Source: Brassica napus (taxonomy: Eukaryota; Streptophyta; Magnoliopsida; Brassicales; Brassicaceae). Taken from it: a stretch of DNA of 64,000 bases. The translations under genes and the position numbers were made by a program. This document shows, piece after piece, positions 12,094 through 23,073 of this stretch. Location of the stretch: contig NC_063450.1 in NCBI RefSeq assembly GCF_020379485.1, positions 47,830,681 through 47,894,680 of the forward strand. Reading direction: 5' to 3'. Each line of letters begins with the position of its first letter. Within the stretch, counting starts at the first letter, position 1. The notes beneath the pieces are model-generated. The model did not search any database. It was given only the letters and a program-made list of their open reading frames with translations, and was not told the DNA's origin.

Positions 12094-13568
12094 ATGGAGG
12101 GGAGGAAACTGAATTTGTATTCTCCATTACCATCAATAAGGCGAATTTCAAGTAAAACAAAGCATTCAAGTGAATCAGATAACAAGACAACAGTTATTAC
12201 CAGACCAGAGCGTCGATCATGCCTAAGAATAGAACAAGAAACGCCGGTTTCTGTATTACCAGACCAGAGCTTCGATCATCTCTCCGAACCAGCTTCAGTT
12301 CCTTTTATGTGGGAACAAACCCCTGGAAAACCAAAGATAACATGACTACACTGATTCAAGAATCAGGTTTACTAGAAACTGATGATGAAGAAGAAGAAGA
12401 TTTGTATACAGGTTCTTCTGATGGAACCTTCTCCGTTAACTGCAGCACAAGTGGAGTGAGTGAGATCGAAAAGAACGTTGAGAAAGCTGACGATGCGTCG
12501 TCTAGAGAAAGTCTCGATCAAATGATGGCAAGATTCTTACCAGCTGCTAAAGCAATGGCTTTCACACATCAAAAACGCTCTTCAGAGCAAAAGCAAAACC
12601 TACAAAACAGAGAAGCACTTGCAATTCGCCAAAGAAGTCAAGTAGTCGCAGAACATGAGCATTTCGCTATTGTTCAGAGTCTTTATGATGATTTAAACAT
12701 TGATGATGATGATGATGAGTATGATGTTGATCACCGAATCTACCCTGAAGTTACTATCAAGAAGGCTTGTGGGTTCTTGCCAAGGCTTTGTGCCAAAAAC
12801 TCATTCAAGATTTCAAACCCGGTTCCTTTGGTTTCAGGATCAAACCGGGGTTTGTATCATTCTTGTGAACAAACCGGTTTACCAAACTGGTCAACCAGGC
12901 GTCTTTCCGGTTTTATATCTCCGTACCGAACCTCTTGTTCGGCTCCGGAGAAACCAGAGAGCTTCAAAAGGTTAAACAGAGGAATCAGCAAGTCTCAAGA
13001 ACTGTATACACCAAGAACAAGAAGAGAGAGTCTTCCTAATCACTCACATTCTGGAGAAGTCCGAATGTTTAGAAACTCCATCTCAACTCCGTCGAGGATC
13101 CAAGGGACGACCATTCACGACACGAGGTTTCTTGCGGAGGAAGTAATTAGAAGAAGAAGAAGAAGCAGCAACAGGTCAGGGAACCTTTTGAAAACATGGC
13201 CGGAATGTACGGCGGCGATTTCTACGCCACCCTTACCAGAAACTCCGACTCGGCCTTGGCTCCGACGAACACTCCTCCCGCCGGTAAGCCCTAGACCTTA
13301 CGGCGTCGTGTTAGGTCAAGTTGGTGCTAAGAAACTGAGTCAAGAAATTCTTGAATCTACAAAATGGGAAACGATGGTTAAAACATCTTATGTTCACAAC
13401 GACCACGTTCGTTATTCTCAGGTATTGAATACTATTTGAACATTCTCCATAGAAAAATAAAATTTATATAGATATGTGTATTAGTGAACATCTAATTTAT
13501 ATATATTCGTTTTGTGAAATTCAATGCAGGAGCTGACTGTTCATCCCTCTCGCCAGAAAATTACATAA
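12094..13568 (+). CDS. DUF688 family protein, two exons, with a one-base frameshift
   Basis: Plant-specific DUF688 protein of unknown function, at the position of At4g18630. The start at 12094 gives MEGRKLNLYSPLPSIRRIS, and the family motif VPFMWEQTPGKPK follows at about residue 70. Right after it the frame breaks: one base is missing between 12335 and 12336, and the rest (DNMTTLIQESGLLETDDEEEE onward) continues in another frame to 13421. An intron at 13422-13529 (GT-AG, phase 0) leads to a short exon encoding ELTVHPSRQKIT and a stop at 13566-13568. A repaired length would be about 455 residues; as read, translation stops after 83. Acidic, low-complexity and Arg-rich segments suggest a disordered protein. 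The shift is either recent loss of function or a base-call error, since everything downstream is intact. Confidence 0.85.
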
Positions 13569-13701
13569 AAACAGAGAAATTACTTCTTCGTTTTTACTTT
13601 ACAATTAAATTAATAAATAGCTTAAATTTCTGCCTCTTATTTTTCATGATGCAGGCAACACGAATTTACCTGAGATTGATTTTTTTTTTTTGTTATATAT
13701 T

Positions 13702-13724
13702 TGTGTGTGTGTGTGTGTGTGTGT
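13702..13724. repeat. (GT)n microsatellite
   Basis: About eleven TG dinucleotides in the 3' flank of the DUF688 gene. Confidence 0.9.
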
Positions 13725-14045
13725 TTTATGATTGTTGGCTTTGTTTTTCTGACCACGTGTTTTGTAATTGAAGACCTAAATGTTCTTGATGTTTGATAAA
13801 ACATAGATAAACCGGTTATAACTAATACGGCTAGGCCGGGACAGTTACACAACATAACAAGGCTGGTTCATAATATTGAAGTATGTAATATGTATCATCT
13901 ACAATAAAATTTTCGGTTAGTTTCAAAAAAAAAAAAATCGGTTTATGATCAATTTAACAGCGTTTTTTATCAGTTGATTAAAAATAATAAAAAGAATGAC
14001 GATATTAAAGTTAAATTTAGAGTTCAATTTCTGTAATATCATATA

Positions 14046-14610
14046 CAGTAGAACCTCTATAAATTAATAATGTTGGGACTTTGAAATTTTATTAATTTAT
14101 AGAGATATTAACTTACAAAAATTTCCTTATTTAGATTTCTTATTTTAAGATATATTTATCCTAAGATGAGAAAAATATTTGATTTTAGAGTATAGACATT
14201 AATTGTTATTTTTTTTGAAATTTGATATTTATATTAATTTTATTATATTATTTGGTGAATATAATATATATTGTATTGCATAGAACTTAAATGTGGTTTT
14301 AGATAGAATAATACAAAATCTCATCAAAATATATTAAGTGTTAAAAAAATATAAAGATAATTCCATTGTGAATATAAAACAAACCATATAATAATAGGTT
14401 CTTACTTATATAAAATATGTATACATATAAATTATTAATTTATAATTTTAATGGGACCATATATTTACATATAATTTTTTTAAAAATTATTATCTTACTA
14501 TTTTATCGATTTGTATCAAATTTTGAACCGACCCAAGTTGGAACCGGCGGAATTTATTAATTTATAAAAATTATTAATTTATCGAGTATTAATTTATAGA
14601 TGTTCTAACG
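14046..14610. mobile_element. Emigrant-like (pogo/mariner) MITE
   Basis: The left end CAGTAGAACCTCTATAAATT matches the known Arabidopsis Emigrant/Lemi1 terminus apart from small differences, and is preceded by TA. The right end (TTAATTTATAGATGTTCTAA) is the degenerate inverted copy. The middle is AT-rich with repeated ATTAATTTATA words and no coding content. The right boundary is approximate. Confidence 0.75.
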
Positions 14611-15027
14611 TTTTATTTTAATTGTCATTTTAGATTTGAATACACAAATTAAAAAAATATATTTAATTTTGTGTATTTCTAAAATAAAAGATCATTGAAA
14701 CGAAAATTTTGAAATATAAAGTTTGCATTGGGATTATAAAACAACAATTATTTTGAAACGAAAATTTTACTGTACAACTATGGTTAAACTGAAACGAAGA
14801 AAGTATTTATATATATATATATATATATATATTATATTATTTAATTAAGAGTATATTCAAATATTTGGAAACCCAACCAATAATATCTAATTTGGATACT
14901 ATTTGTTGGGTTTTCAAGAATTTTAGTATGCTTATATATACATACATAAATATATAATTGAAGAATTCCATAGTAAGATATTTACCATTGTTGTTGCTTT
15001 TAGAGCAATCTCGACAGTGGACTCCTC

Positions 15028-15060
<33 letters not shown>

Positions 15061-15198
15061 TATTGGAAAATCGGTGAGAATTCACCATTAGAAGTGCTCT
15101 AATTAGACACCATTACATCAAACATAATAATATCGAACGGTGATAAATATTTATTATTTTATTAAAAGCCCTACATTACTAGGTCTATTAGCAAAGTA

Positions 15199-15375
15199 GA
15201 ACATGATTATTTGGAGGTTCTTGGGGTGAAGTTCTTAACGGAATATAAGAATCTGTTTTTTAATTTTTAACTAAAAAAATTAAGAACCGGTTCTTAGTTT
15301 TTTTAGTTAAAAATTAAGAAACATGTTTTTATATTTCGCTAATAATTTCACCATAATAACCTCCAATAATGTCTC
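15199..15375. mobile_element. Fold-back MITE related to the Tourist-like copy at 8047-8255
   Basis: About 177 bp that folds nearly end to end: GAACATGATTATTTGGAGG at the left pairs with CCTCCAATAATGTCTC at the right, and AAGAACCGGTTCTTAG is at the centre. It shares TTCTTAACGGAATATAAGAA and TATATTTCGCTAA with the 8047 element. No matching 3-bp flanks are seen, so the target duplication has probably decayed. Confidence 0.7.
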
Positions 15376-16458
15376 AGGTCCTACTTTTTTTGTACTGTCG
15401 AAATCCAACTTCTTCTTAATTATAATTACTTTAAATATTTACACAGTATAAGGATCTGTGATTTAATTTGAAGAATTAAACATCTATAATTATGAAAATG
15501 TGAAAACTATAAGAAAATTACTAGGGATTAGAGCATAATTAGTGATGGTTTCCGAAGAAAAATTTCTCAGAAAAATAATTACAATATTAAAAAGTAAGAA
15601 AGAGAAAGACTAAAAATTGAGGTACGTTTCTTTATGGCGAATCGATGATGAAATGGGATGAAATGGTTTCTATGGCCGTCTATATTTTACTGGTGTTTTT
15701 GTTTTCTAACTATTAAATTTAAATCAGATAGATAAATTAAACTAAAATAGTAATATACATACTTATGAATCCGTGTCGGAGAGATTGAACCGTTGATGAT
15801 ACTCTTAGGGGTTGAAGAAATTAGAAATTTATATTCCAAAAAAGTTCTTCAGAAAAAAGAAATTTCTGGAGAGAGAGGGGGAAGAAAAAGAAGAGGCAGG
15901 AGAGGCAGAGCCGTGCTTACCCATCTGAAAAAAAGGCAATGGCCTCAGGCCTCTTATATAAACATCAAATCTTAGGCCCCGTTTTTACAAAAAAAAATTG
16001 ATTAGCTTATGTTTTAGAGGTTTTACTTAGAAATATTTGTATTTATTTTATATAAGTAATTTCCCTACATATTTTTTTGAGAAATTGCACTCTACACATA
16101 CACATTATAGCTTATTTAGCAATATGCACATTTAGAATTGACATTGTTTTCATCGAATTTTATCGGACCATTATATCCCTATGAGTAAGCTATAATTTGC
16201 CTTATTACAATAATGAAATTTATGTTTACGTGTAAAAATCCTGCAAAAAGATTTTGAAAAGAATAATAATAATAAAGCCAATTATCCCAAAGAGTAAAGT
16301 AGATTTCTTGCAACTGAAAGTACTTTTCTTGAGCTTCTCTCTTTGGTTTCTTCTCAGTCTAATCGAAAACATCATTCTTCGATATTCATTTACTGAAGTT
16401 TTGAGTGAAGAAAAACCCTAGAAATAAGTACAATTTTTCTTTAATAGGTTGAAAATCT

Positions 16459-16640
16459 ATGGCTGTTGAGTCCTCGCCGCCTTCTGCGACAGACTTCGCT
16501 TTCTCCACGGTTTCGCTTTCATCCGACTGACTAGGAAGTCGTAAGCTATAACTTGAAGATAAACGTTCTGGGTAAACCCGTACACTTCGATGCAATTGGG
16601 GAGGTTGATATCTACAAGCATGAGCCTTGGGACTTAGAAG
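16459..16640 (+). pseudogene. NAC transcription factor fragment, first exon only
   Basis: Broken copy of a NAC-domain N-terminus. After an ATG at 16459 (MAVESSPPSATDFAF) the frame is interrupted. It then resumes as VLGKPVHFDAIGEVDIYKHE and PWDLE, the NAC subdomain A/B region, ending at a likely donor (GAAG followed by GT at 16641), where NAC genes usually have an intron. Upstream 16320-16458 looks like a transcribed leader. A stop after SLSS and a stop in the degraded YYLKIK segment show it is non-functional. It lies inside the hAT-like element 15906-19727, which suggests capture. No later NAC exons were recognised up to 17810. Confidence 0.75.
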
Positions 16641-18389
16641 GTTTGTTGGGTTTCTTTGTCTCTTTTTTTTTGTTTACGTATATGTATGATTTGGTTTCTC
16701 TGGTAGACCTGTGAGTTTGTTTCTTCTGATTTTGGATTCTTTGCAGTTTGGTCTCTTAACTCAATTATGGGAAAAGAGCTTAGCTTTATGGACTGAATTC
16801 CTTTTCTGGAGAAGTTTCGTTAAAGATTTACCCTTTTGCTATGTTTAGACTATAAAACTTTGACGTAAATTGACTTATTAATTGTATAAATCTAGTAATT
16901 TTTGGCAGATTCCTTAAGAGTTTCTTGCTATGTTTGCTTGTGTTTCAGGGAATGAAGCTTTGTTGCTTTGTGGTTAGCCATTACTCTGAGGTTCATTCCA
17001 ATTCTAGTCTATTGATTGCTTTTTCAATTATATTGATCTAAGAACTGTTTTCTTTGTTGTTACTTCGTGTTAGTGTTAATAACAATTTGACTTGAATAGC
17101 AGATAATTGTTACAAACATTAAATCAGTTTTTCGGATAGTTTGTCAACATTACACGGCAATTAGAATGTTAACCATCTCCAGCATTACTTGACCATATTG
17201 CCGTTGTAGCTGGGGTATCAAAATTATTGTCTAGATAATATTATATTTACCATTTAGCAATACAGAAAAGAATTACTTTTCAGGAACAAATTCCATCAAT
17301 ATAGCCCTGCTTAATTGTTAATTGCATATTTTGTCTGAAAATAAGAACATGTTTTTCGTTTCGCAAAATGTTGTTGAAGCTTTTGATGAAATGGATAGTC
17401 TCGTTAGAATGCATCCTTGTCTCTTTCAATCTCCATTAGCTACAAACATTCTTTAAAACACTTTTAAAAGGCTCACCTATGATCTCTGCACAAAGAATGT
17501 GGTTTCTTTGTATTAAGTTCTTGAAAACGATAGGTGTAGCTTATGCTTCAGCTGTTTAGTTATCTCGAGAGTGGGTGTTGTGATTTGCTCGGAGATCATG
17601 GTCTCAACCATTTTCTTCTGGTATGTTGAATCTTTTAAGCTAGCTCATCAAGAGATTGCAATGTGTGAATTATCGTTTTTTTGTGTTAGATACCATCACC
17701 ACATAGAGACGAAGATGATCAAGAAAGGAATGTGTATTTTTATAACACGGAGTGTGTCTTTAAAGGCATACATTATTAGCTCAAAAGTAGTAACTGAGGA
17801 AGAGCTTTAAATCACTCTTCGAGCTGCAAAGGAAGGAATATATTCGCTCCAACGGAATTTAGATGCATCAAGCGATTTGTATTTATGTGTTAAAATTTTG
17901 ATTAATTTTCTAAAAAGTTGTTTAGCGCGATAAACAAATAGTTGAAAGTCACTTACAGATTTATTCTAGACAATAAAAGTTTTAGCCAGATATTATCTAC
18001 ATATAAATTCCAAATGAAGTTTAAAATTCATTGTTAGATTGCTAACATATTTAATAACATAAAGAACTATTGTTAGATGTCTAACCATTATAATAGCAAT
18101 AACAATTTGTTCATATTTTTAAATGTATCTTTGAATTATTTGTGAACATTTTTTGTTAGCTTGCTAACATATCTAACAACATATAACAATCTGATTGTAT
18201 TTTTATAAGCATTTTTAATTAGTTTTTGATTTTTTTTATTAAATGGCTAATATATCCAATAACATATAACAATTTATTTTATCTTATTTAAATTTTGAAT
18301 TTTTTTAAGTTGCACACATTCAAGATTAATAACAAGTATTATATAGAAGTATTGTAAACAATGAACAATATATTACAATCAAACACTTT

Positions 18390-18407
18390 TTTTTTTTTTT
18401 TGGCATC
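18390..18407 (-). mobile_element. Tail-only retroinsertion flanked by a 16-bp target duplication
   Basis: TACAATCAAACACTTT occurs at 18374-18389 and again at 18408-18423. Between them lie only 12 T and GGCATC. On the minus strand this reads GATGCC followed by an A tail, like the extreme 3' end of a LINE or SINE copy. Confidence 0.6.
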
Positions 18408-18692
18408 TACAATCAAACACTTTATATGATTGCCAAATCAAGGTTAGACTCCTAACATTTATAATAATTATTAGCTAATAACAAATAATTTATTAGTGAA
18501 AGGTAATGTTTAGTTGTAATAGAATAACACGTTCTATTGGATATAACAATCTGAAATATATTGATTTTGTAAACTTGAACAAACTGATTTAACTCGGTAT
18601 GGTGAGAAAACCCAAATCCACCTCACTTAGTAAACTCTTGTTTGCTGAAATACAATGGACAATGTATACTGCCAATGGTTACACTGTCAACA

Positions 18693-19481
18693 TCGTATAT
18701 ATTAAAACAGAAGTCACAACCTTGATTCATCTGTGATTTTTTTTTTTAAATAGACCCAATAGACCTATTACTGTAAAATCATGTTACATTTAATCTATAA
18801 TTTTATCATTTAAATTTTGGGTCAACCAGAAATTTTTATTGGGCTATTGATTTAAACAATAGATGATCCATTGGATTTTTAGATAGTATAAATTAAATAT
18901 ATATAATTTAATGTTGTAATACTATACCTCCATATGTTAAATATTTAAATATTTATCTATGTTAACTTTTAAAATTATAAAGATTTTTTTTAAATAACAA
19001 AAATCATATTATCTAAAAATGATTAATCTTTACTACTTTAAACCAATGAAAACAAATTTTAAACTATATAGTTTATTTTAAAAATGAAACAAAAACTAAA
19101 TGTTTAATTATTTACTCGATAATATAAATCTATGAGGCGAAAAGTTTAATTTTTTAAAAACTTTCTAAATTTGTGAAATGTTACAATATCTTTGAACATG
19201 ACAATAAAATAATATTTTACTAATCTTTATATATATAGTTACGATTTTAATAATGAAATAATAATCTGAAAATATATATATAGAAGAAGATACATATACA
19301 TGTGAAAGTTTGAAACAATCTATTCAATGAAAAAAATATACCGTAAACTTATTATGTTTTAAAAATTGATAGACACATATATATATATTATAATATATAC
19401 CAATTTAGAATCGAAAACAAAATATTTATATAAAAATAAATAAAAACAAAAATCCGTGCGGTTGTGCGGATCGAGATCTAA
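18693..19481 (+). mobile_element. Small non-autonomous Helitron (H3)
   Basis: It begins TCGTATATATTAAAACAGAA, followed by the GTCACAAC and TGTGATTTTTTT words typical of Brassicaceae ATREP-type Helitrons. It ends in CTAA (19478-19481), preceded by an 8-bp stem with 4-base loop (19452-19471, two G-T pairs). Host A (18692) and T (19482) flank it. 789 bp, no coding content, nested in the hAT-like element. Confidence 0.8.
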
Positions 19482-19804
19482 TTATATATTAAAAGATAAA
19501 TAAATATTTAACAGGTCAATAAATTATAAGACACGTTAAATATAAAAGAGGTCATTTTTTATTTGTTATAACATAGCGATATATCCATAACTCCTACACA
19601 CCTTCAAGCTGAGAAAAGCAGTGCTAGTATTATACATAAGACAAATATTTCAGTATCAAATTTAATCATATTTACATATAATTTTTTCAGTTCGCCTTAG
19701 GCCCCTAAATACGTAGACACGACACTGAGGAGAGAGAATGCAACACCACCATTTGGTTCTGTAGAGACAAAAACGGTGGAAGAAAGAAAACTCCGAGATT
19801 ATTC

Positions 19805-20187
19805 TGTTAGATTTGGATTTAACTATGGGCTTCCAACTTAAAACCAATTGGTGATTAGTGGATTGTCCGTAACCCTTTATATATTACTTAACGTTCTTTA
19901 GAATTTCCGATGGGATAATATATCCTAATACTCCTCATCGAGATGATGACTCTTATTGGCCAGAAATCTCGGAACTTTAGGACATTTGTACCTGATCGGA
20001 AAGGTTAATATTAATTAGGAGTTTGAATATTTAGGATCTAGGCTCTGATACCATGTTAGATTTGGGTTTAATTATGGGCTTATAACTTAAAACCAATCGG
20101 TGATTAGTGAATTGCTGCCAGTAACTCTTTATATATTACTTAATGTTCATTAAAAATTCCGTTGTTGTGTGATATATATCCCTAATA
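19805..20187 (-). mobile_element. TRIM (miniature LTR retrotransposon)
   Basis: Two direct repeats of about 126-134 bp (19805-19930 and 20054-20187), each starting TGTTAGATTTGG on the plus strand, flank a short interior. Next to the right repeat lies GGCTCTGATACCA (20041-20053), the complement of the TGGTATCAGAGCC primer site for initiator tRNA-Met, so the element reads on the minus strand. It has no coding capacity. The same LTR family appears at 43302-43592. Confidence 0.85.
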
Positions 20188-20565
20188 TAGTCTGCAAAAG
20201 CATTATCTTGTCCTACCTGTGTTTTTGGTTTCTTCATTCTCAAGAAACATAACAAAACTCATTATAAGTAAATTCCTTTTCACGGTAAGTTTTCTTTTTG
20301 GTAAAAATTGCACAGTAAGTTTATCTAAATCTTCCACTCATTTGTTTGATTCCTTTACGTAATTTGCAATATTCTTCAATTAAAGAGGAAATAGGATTTC
20401 CTATACACTGCTTGTTCGAGAAGGTATCCCTTTTTATGATTTTTCATCTAAATTTTGTTTCTTTAATCTTTGTGTCTTGTCAGGTATTAAGAACCAACGA
20501 CTTGTATAGTGGATTCTACTATGACTACTACTACTACTACTACTCTTGCGTCCTCTTCTTGATCA

Positions 20566-21235
20566 TTAGCCTTGAAGCTCCTCTCTCGTTTTCTATCAAT
20601 ACCCAAGTCCATGGTCAGTTTTTTAATAATTCATCTTCTTCTTCTTTTCAAGATTTGTTTAGGGTTTTGGTTCTTTAATTTAGGATTCGCATTGTTGAAA
20701 TTCCGGGTAAGAATGAACTCGGATCCTCATGGAACTCTTTCAAATTGGAATGTTTCTGGTAGTGATCTCTGTTCCTGGTCAAGGGTAACATGTGTTGAAG
20801 GTGAAGTGCACATTCTGTAAGATCCTCTCTTCCACAAATCTACCAAATGTGAGATAATTAATGTATTTTAATGTTGTGAAAATGTTTTGTTATCTCTACA
20901 TGTATTTATAGGGATCTTAATTAGCGGATGTTCTTTGGAAGGAATGTTAGCTCCTGAGCTTAGGCAATTGAGTGAACTAAGATCTCTGTAAGGATATCCT
21001 TGATGGTCAAACTCCAATATTTATCGACTATTGGTTGGTTGATGGACTAAACCACATCTTGTTCTTATAGAATACTCTTCAGGAGCCATTTCTCTGGAGA
21101 GATTCCAAAGGAGTATGGGAGTTCCGGAAAACTTAAGTCTTGGATTTCAGGATTTGAGAGACAATGATTTGAGCGGCACAATTTCACCCGAGCTAAGCAA
21201 TGTCTTGTCGCCAAAACACTTGTGAGTTTAATTGC
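20566..21235 (+). pseudogene. MRH1: 5' remnant of an MRH1-like LRR receptor kinase
   Basis: Broken N-terminal part of a receptor-like kinase of the MRH1 (At4g18640) group. Visible pieces in order: a hydrophobic N-terminus; ALLKFRVRMNSDPHGTLSNW then SGSDLCSWSRVTC (LRR N-terminal cap, to about 20815); a second exon with SGCSLEGMLAPELRQLSELR (about 20920-20988); and a third with HFSGEIPKEYGSSGKLK (from about 21070), out of frame by its end. Frameshifts and stops separate them. No transmembrane or kinase exons follow before the next gene. The position upstream of a DOG1-like gene matches Arabidopsis, so this is a decayed orthologue or homoeologue. Confidence 0.75.
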
Positions 21236-21863
21236 TGTATATATCTTGAGCAAAAAAATTCCTACTCCATAAAAATGTTTGGCGGTTCATTTTACTATCT
21301 ACAAACAGATATTAAAAACGAATTTTGACAAAAGGTTGTTTAGTTAGAAATCATCTTTTTTTTCTCTCTTCTTAGTGCTAGAGTTGTCAAGGCTCAAAGT
21401 TACATTTTGGTTAGTGAGTTTATCATCCAGCTAATTTCCCGTATTCTAAACAAAATATATATTACTTGCTAACCATTATTTACGGAACTCCAACACGAGA
21501 AGATATTTTATATCTTAAGTTTATATTTCAATTTGATATATACGTCCAAAATTGTTGTCAGGCAAGTGCTAGCACATTCATCCGAGTTCTTTTGTCCGTT
21601 TCCGTCTTAAAAGGAAAGATCCACAAACCAAGAGAGAAGCATTCAATTTTAATAAAGGTTAAACTAGATTTCGCATAAAGCTAATTCTTATCTTGATAAC
21701 ACGTACCCGCCGTATCTGCATGTTATTATAATTAGAGTTTTTAACTTAACGCACATATATTATACAAATATTATTAAAGGGTAAACATACATGCACCAAT
21801 CCGATGTATATAAGGCCATCGAGTAACGTTTAATAAACTTCACGAACTAACCAACGAAGAGAG

Positions 21864-22760
21864 ATGGCGAGTGGTAGTTCTTCGATTTGTGGGATTGGGC
21901 ACCTTCAAAAAGAATGTTACTATGAGTGGATGCGTACACAATCCAAACACATCGTTGATCTCAAAGAAGTGCTCATGAGCCAACGATCCAACGCCTACGA
22001 TCATCACAAACTTGAAGAACTCGTTGGTAGAATCGTCAACGACTTCCAAAACTACGCCGACAAACGATCCGAGCTGGCCGACCGAAGCTGCTCTAGCTAC
22101 TTTGCACCATCGTGGAACTCTTCTCTAGAGAATGGTCTTCTATGGATGGGAGGGTGTCGTCCTTCATCGTTCATGAGAATCATATACGATCTATGTGGTT
22201 CCCATGCAGAAACTCAGCTTTCTCAGTATCTCCTCAAGATGGATGGAGAAGTCGTTGATGGGCATGACGGTGATAGTTCCATGAGCGAACTAAACGCGAC
22301 GCAGCTTGCGAAAATCAATGACTTGCATGTGGAGGTGATAGATAAAGAAGATAAGTTATCGAAGCTTTCCGCGAATATGCAAGAGGATGTTGCTGATATG
22401 CCAATAGCCGTCACGGCTTTCTCGAGGGACTCGGTTGAAGCTGACGTGGCTGTTGAAGACGCTTTAGATAAGCATGAAGAGGGCATGGCGGTTTTAATAG
22501 CGGATGCTGATAAGCTGAGGCTAGAGACACTTAAGAAGATCGTGGAGGTTTTGACACCGGTTCAAGCGGCGGAGTTTTTGCTTCCGGGAAAAGATTACAC
22601 GTCTCGTTGCACGAGTGGGGAAGAGTTAGAGAAGAGCGTCGTTTTGGGTGTGCACGTGCGGAGGATGCTGCCGCTGCTAGAGGTGGAGCTGGAAAGTCGA
22701 AGAGATCAGCCACTTGTTGATGTATATATGCGTGCGAGTCTTGTAAGGTTTAATATATAA
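21864..22760 (+). CDS. DOG1-like protein (DOG1 domain)
   Basis: Intronless gene of 298 residues in the family of DELAY OF GERMINATION 1, which in Arabidopsis includes the seed dormancy regulator DOG1, several DOGL paralogues, and the related N-terminal domain of TGA bZIP factors. The DOG1 domain covers about residues 15-130: YEWMRTQSKHIVDLKEVL, then a helix with VNDFQNYADKRSELA, then SSLENGLLWMGGCRPSSFMR, the conserved tryptophan-glycine core. The C-terminal half contains KIVEVLTPVQAAEFL and ends HVRRMLPLLEVELESRR with a variable tail. No bZIP region is present. The start follows directly from the reading frame, and ATG 21864 is in good context (GAGATGGCG). It lies after the MRH1 remnant, as DOGL genes do in Arabidopsis chromosome 4; which DOGL it matches was not resolved. 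Confidence 0.9.
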   Translation: MASGSSSICGIGHLQKECYYEWMRTQSKHIVDLKEVLMSQRSNAYDHHKLEELVGRIVNDFQNYADKRSELADRSCSSYFAPSWNSSLENGLLWMGGCRPSSFMRIIYDLCGSHAETQLSQYLLKMDGEVVDGHDGDSSMSELNATQLAKINDLHVEVIDKEDKLSKLSANMQEDVADMPIAVTAFSRDSVEADVAVEDALDKHEEGMAVLIADADKLRLETLKKIVEVLTPVQAAEFLLPGKDYTSRCTSGEELEKSVVLGVHVRRMLPLLEVELESRRDQPLVDVYMRASLVRFNI

Positions 22761-22762
22761 TC

Positions 22763-22940
22763 GTGTAATATTTTGGTCTAAGTAGACATGAGATCATCTT
22801 AAGCATCTTTATATATTTATCTTGTGTAATATTTTGGTCTAAGCAAGCATGAGGTCATCTTAAGCGTCTTTATATGAAATGTTGTATAATATTTTGGTCT
22901 AAGTAGACATGAGATCATGTTAAGTGTCTTTATGTGTGTG
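22763..22940. repeat. Three tandem copies of a 60-61 bp unit
   Basis: Units start at 22763, 22824 and 22884, each with AATATTTTGGTCTAAG, ACATGAGATCAT and AAGNGTCTTTATAT words. They lie just past the DOG1-like stop codon and probably form its 3' UTR or terminator region. Confidence 0.85.
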
Positions 22941-23073
22941 TGTGGGAGAGAGACGTAGTTACGAGACGCATAAGCTTTTGCTTTTTGTCTTATATAAAGA
23001 ATAACAAAAGCTGTAAAACGTCAAGAGACGACTCTCTTAGTTATGAATACACAAATAAGTTATGAATCTAAAC

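Larger units (their letters stand above)
15906..19727. mobile_element. hAT-like element with captured NAC exon and nested Helitron
   Basis: Left end CAGAGCCGTGCTTACC and right end ACACGACACTG are inverted copies differing mainly by C-to-T type changes. Flanks are AGGAGAGG and AGGAGAGA, an 8-bp duplication with one mismatch, though in a purine-rich context. The same termini bound 23074-24934 and 62463-63233. Inside are a NAC first-exon fragment with leader and intron (from about 16320), AT-rich DNA, a tail-only insertion (18390-18407) and a complete small Helitron (18693-19481). No transposase was found, so it is non-autonomous. Confidence 0.65.

Noticed and set aside
12700..12975. Frame starting with a Met run
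   Set aside because: Shadow of the Asp-rich stretch of the DUF688 gene in another frame.
17571..17810. 79-codon frame as a further NAC exon
   Set aside because: None of the NAC C, D or E subdomain residues are visible, so it was not joined to the first-exon fragment.
21478..21515. GSK3-like GTPTREDI peptide after the MRH1 remnant
   Set aside because: Only eight residues resemble the BIN2 TREE exon and flanking codons do not match, so chance similarity cannot be excluded.
22763..22940. CRISPR-like array of three repeats
   Set aside because: Plant DNA with contiguous 60-bp tandem copies and no distinct spacers.
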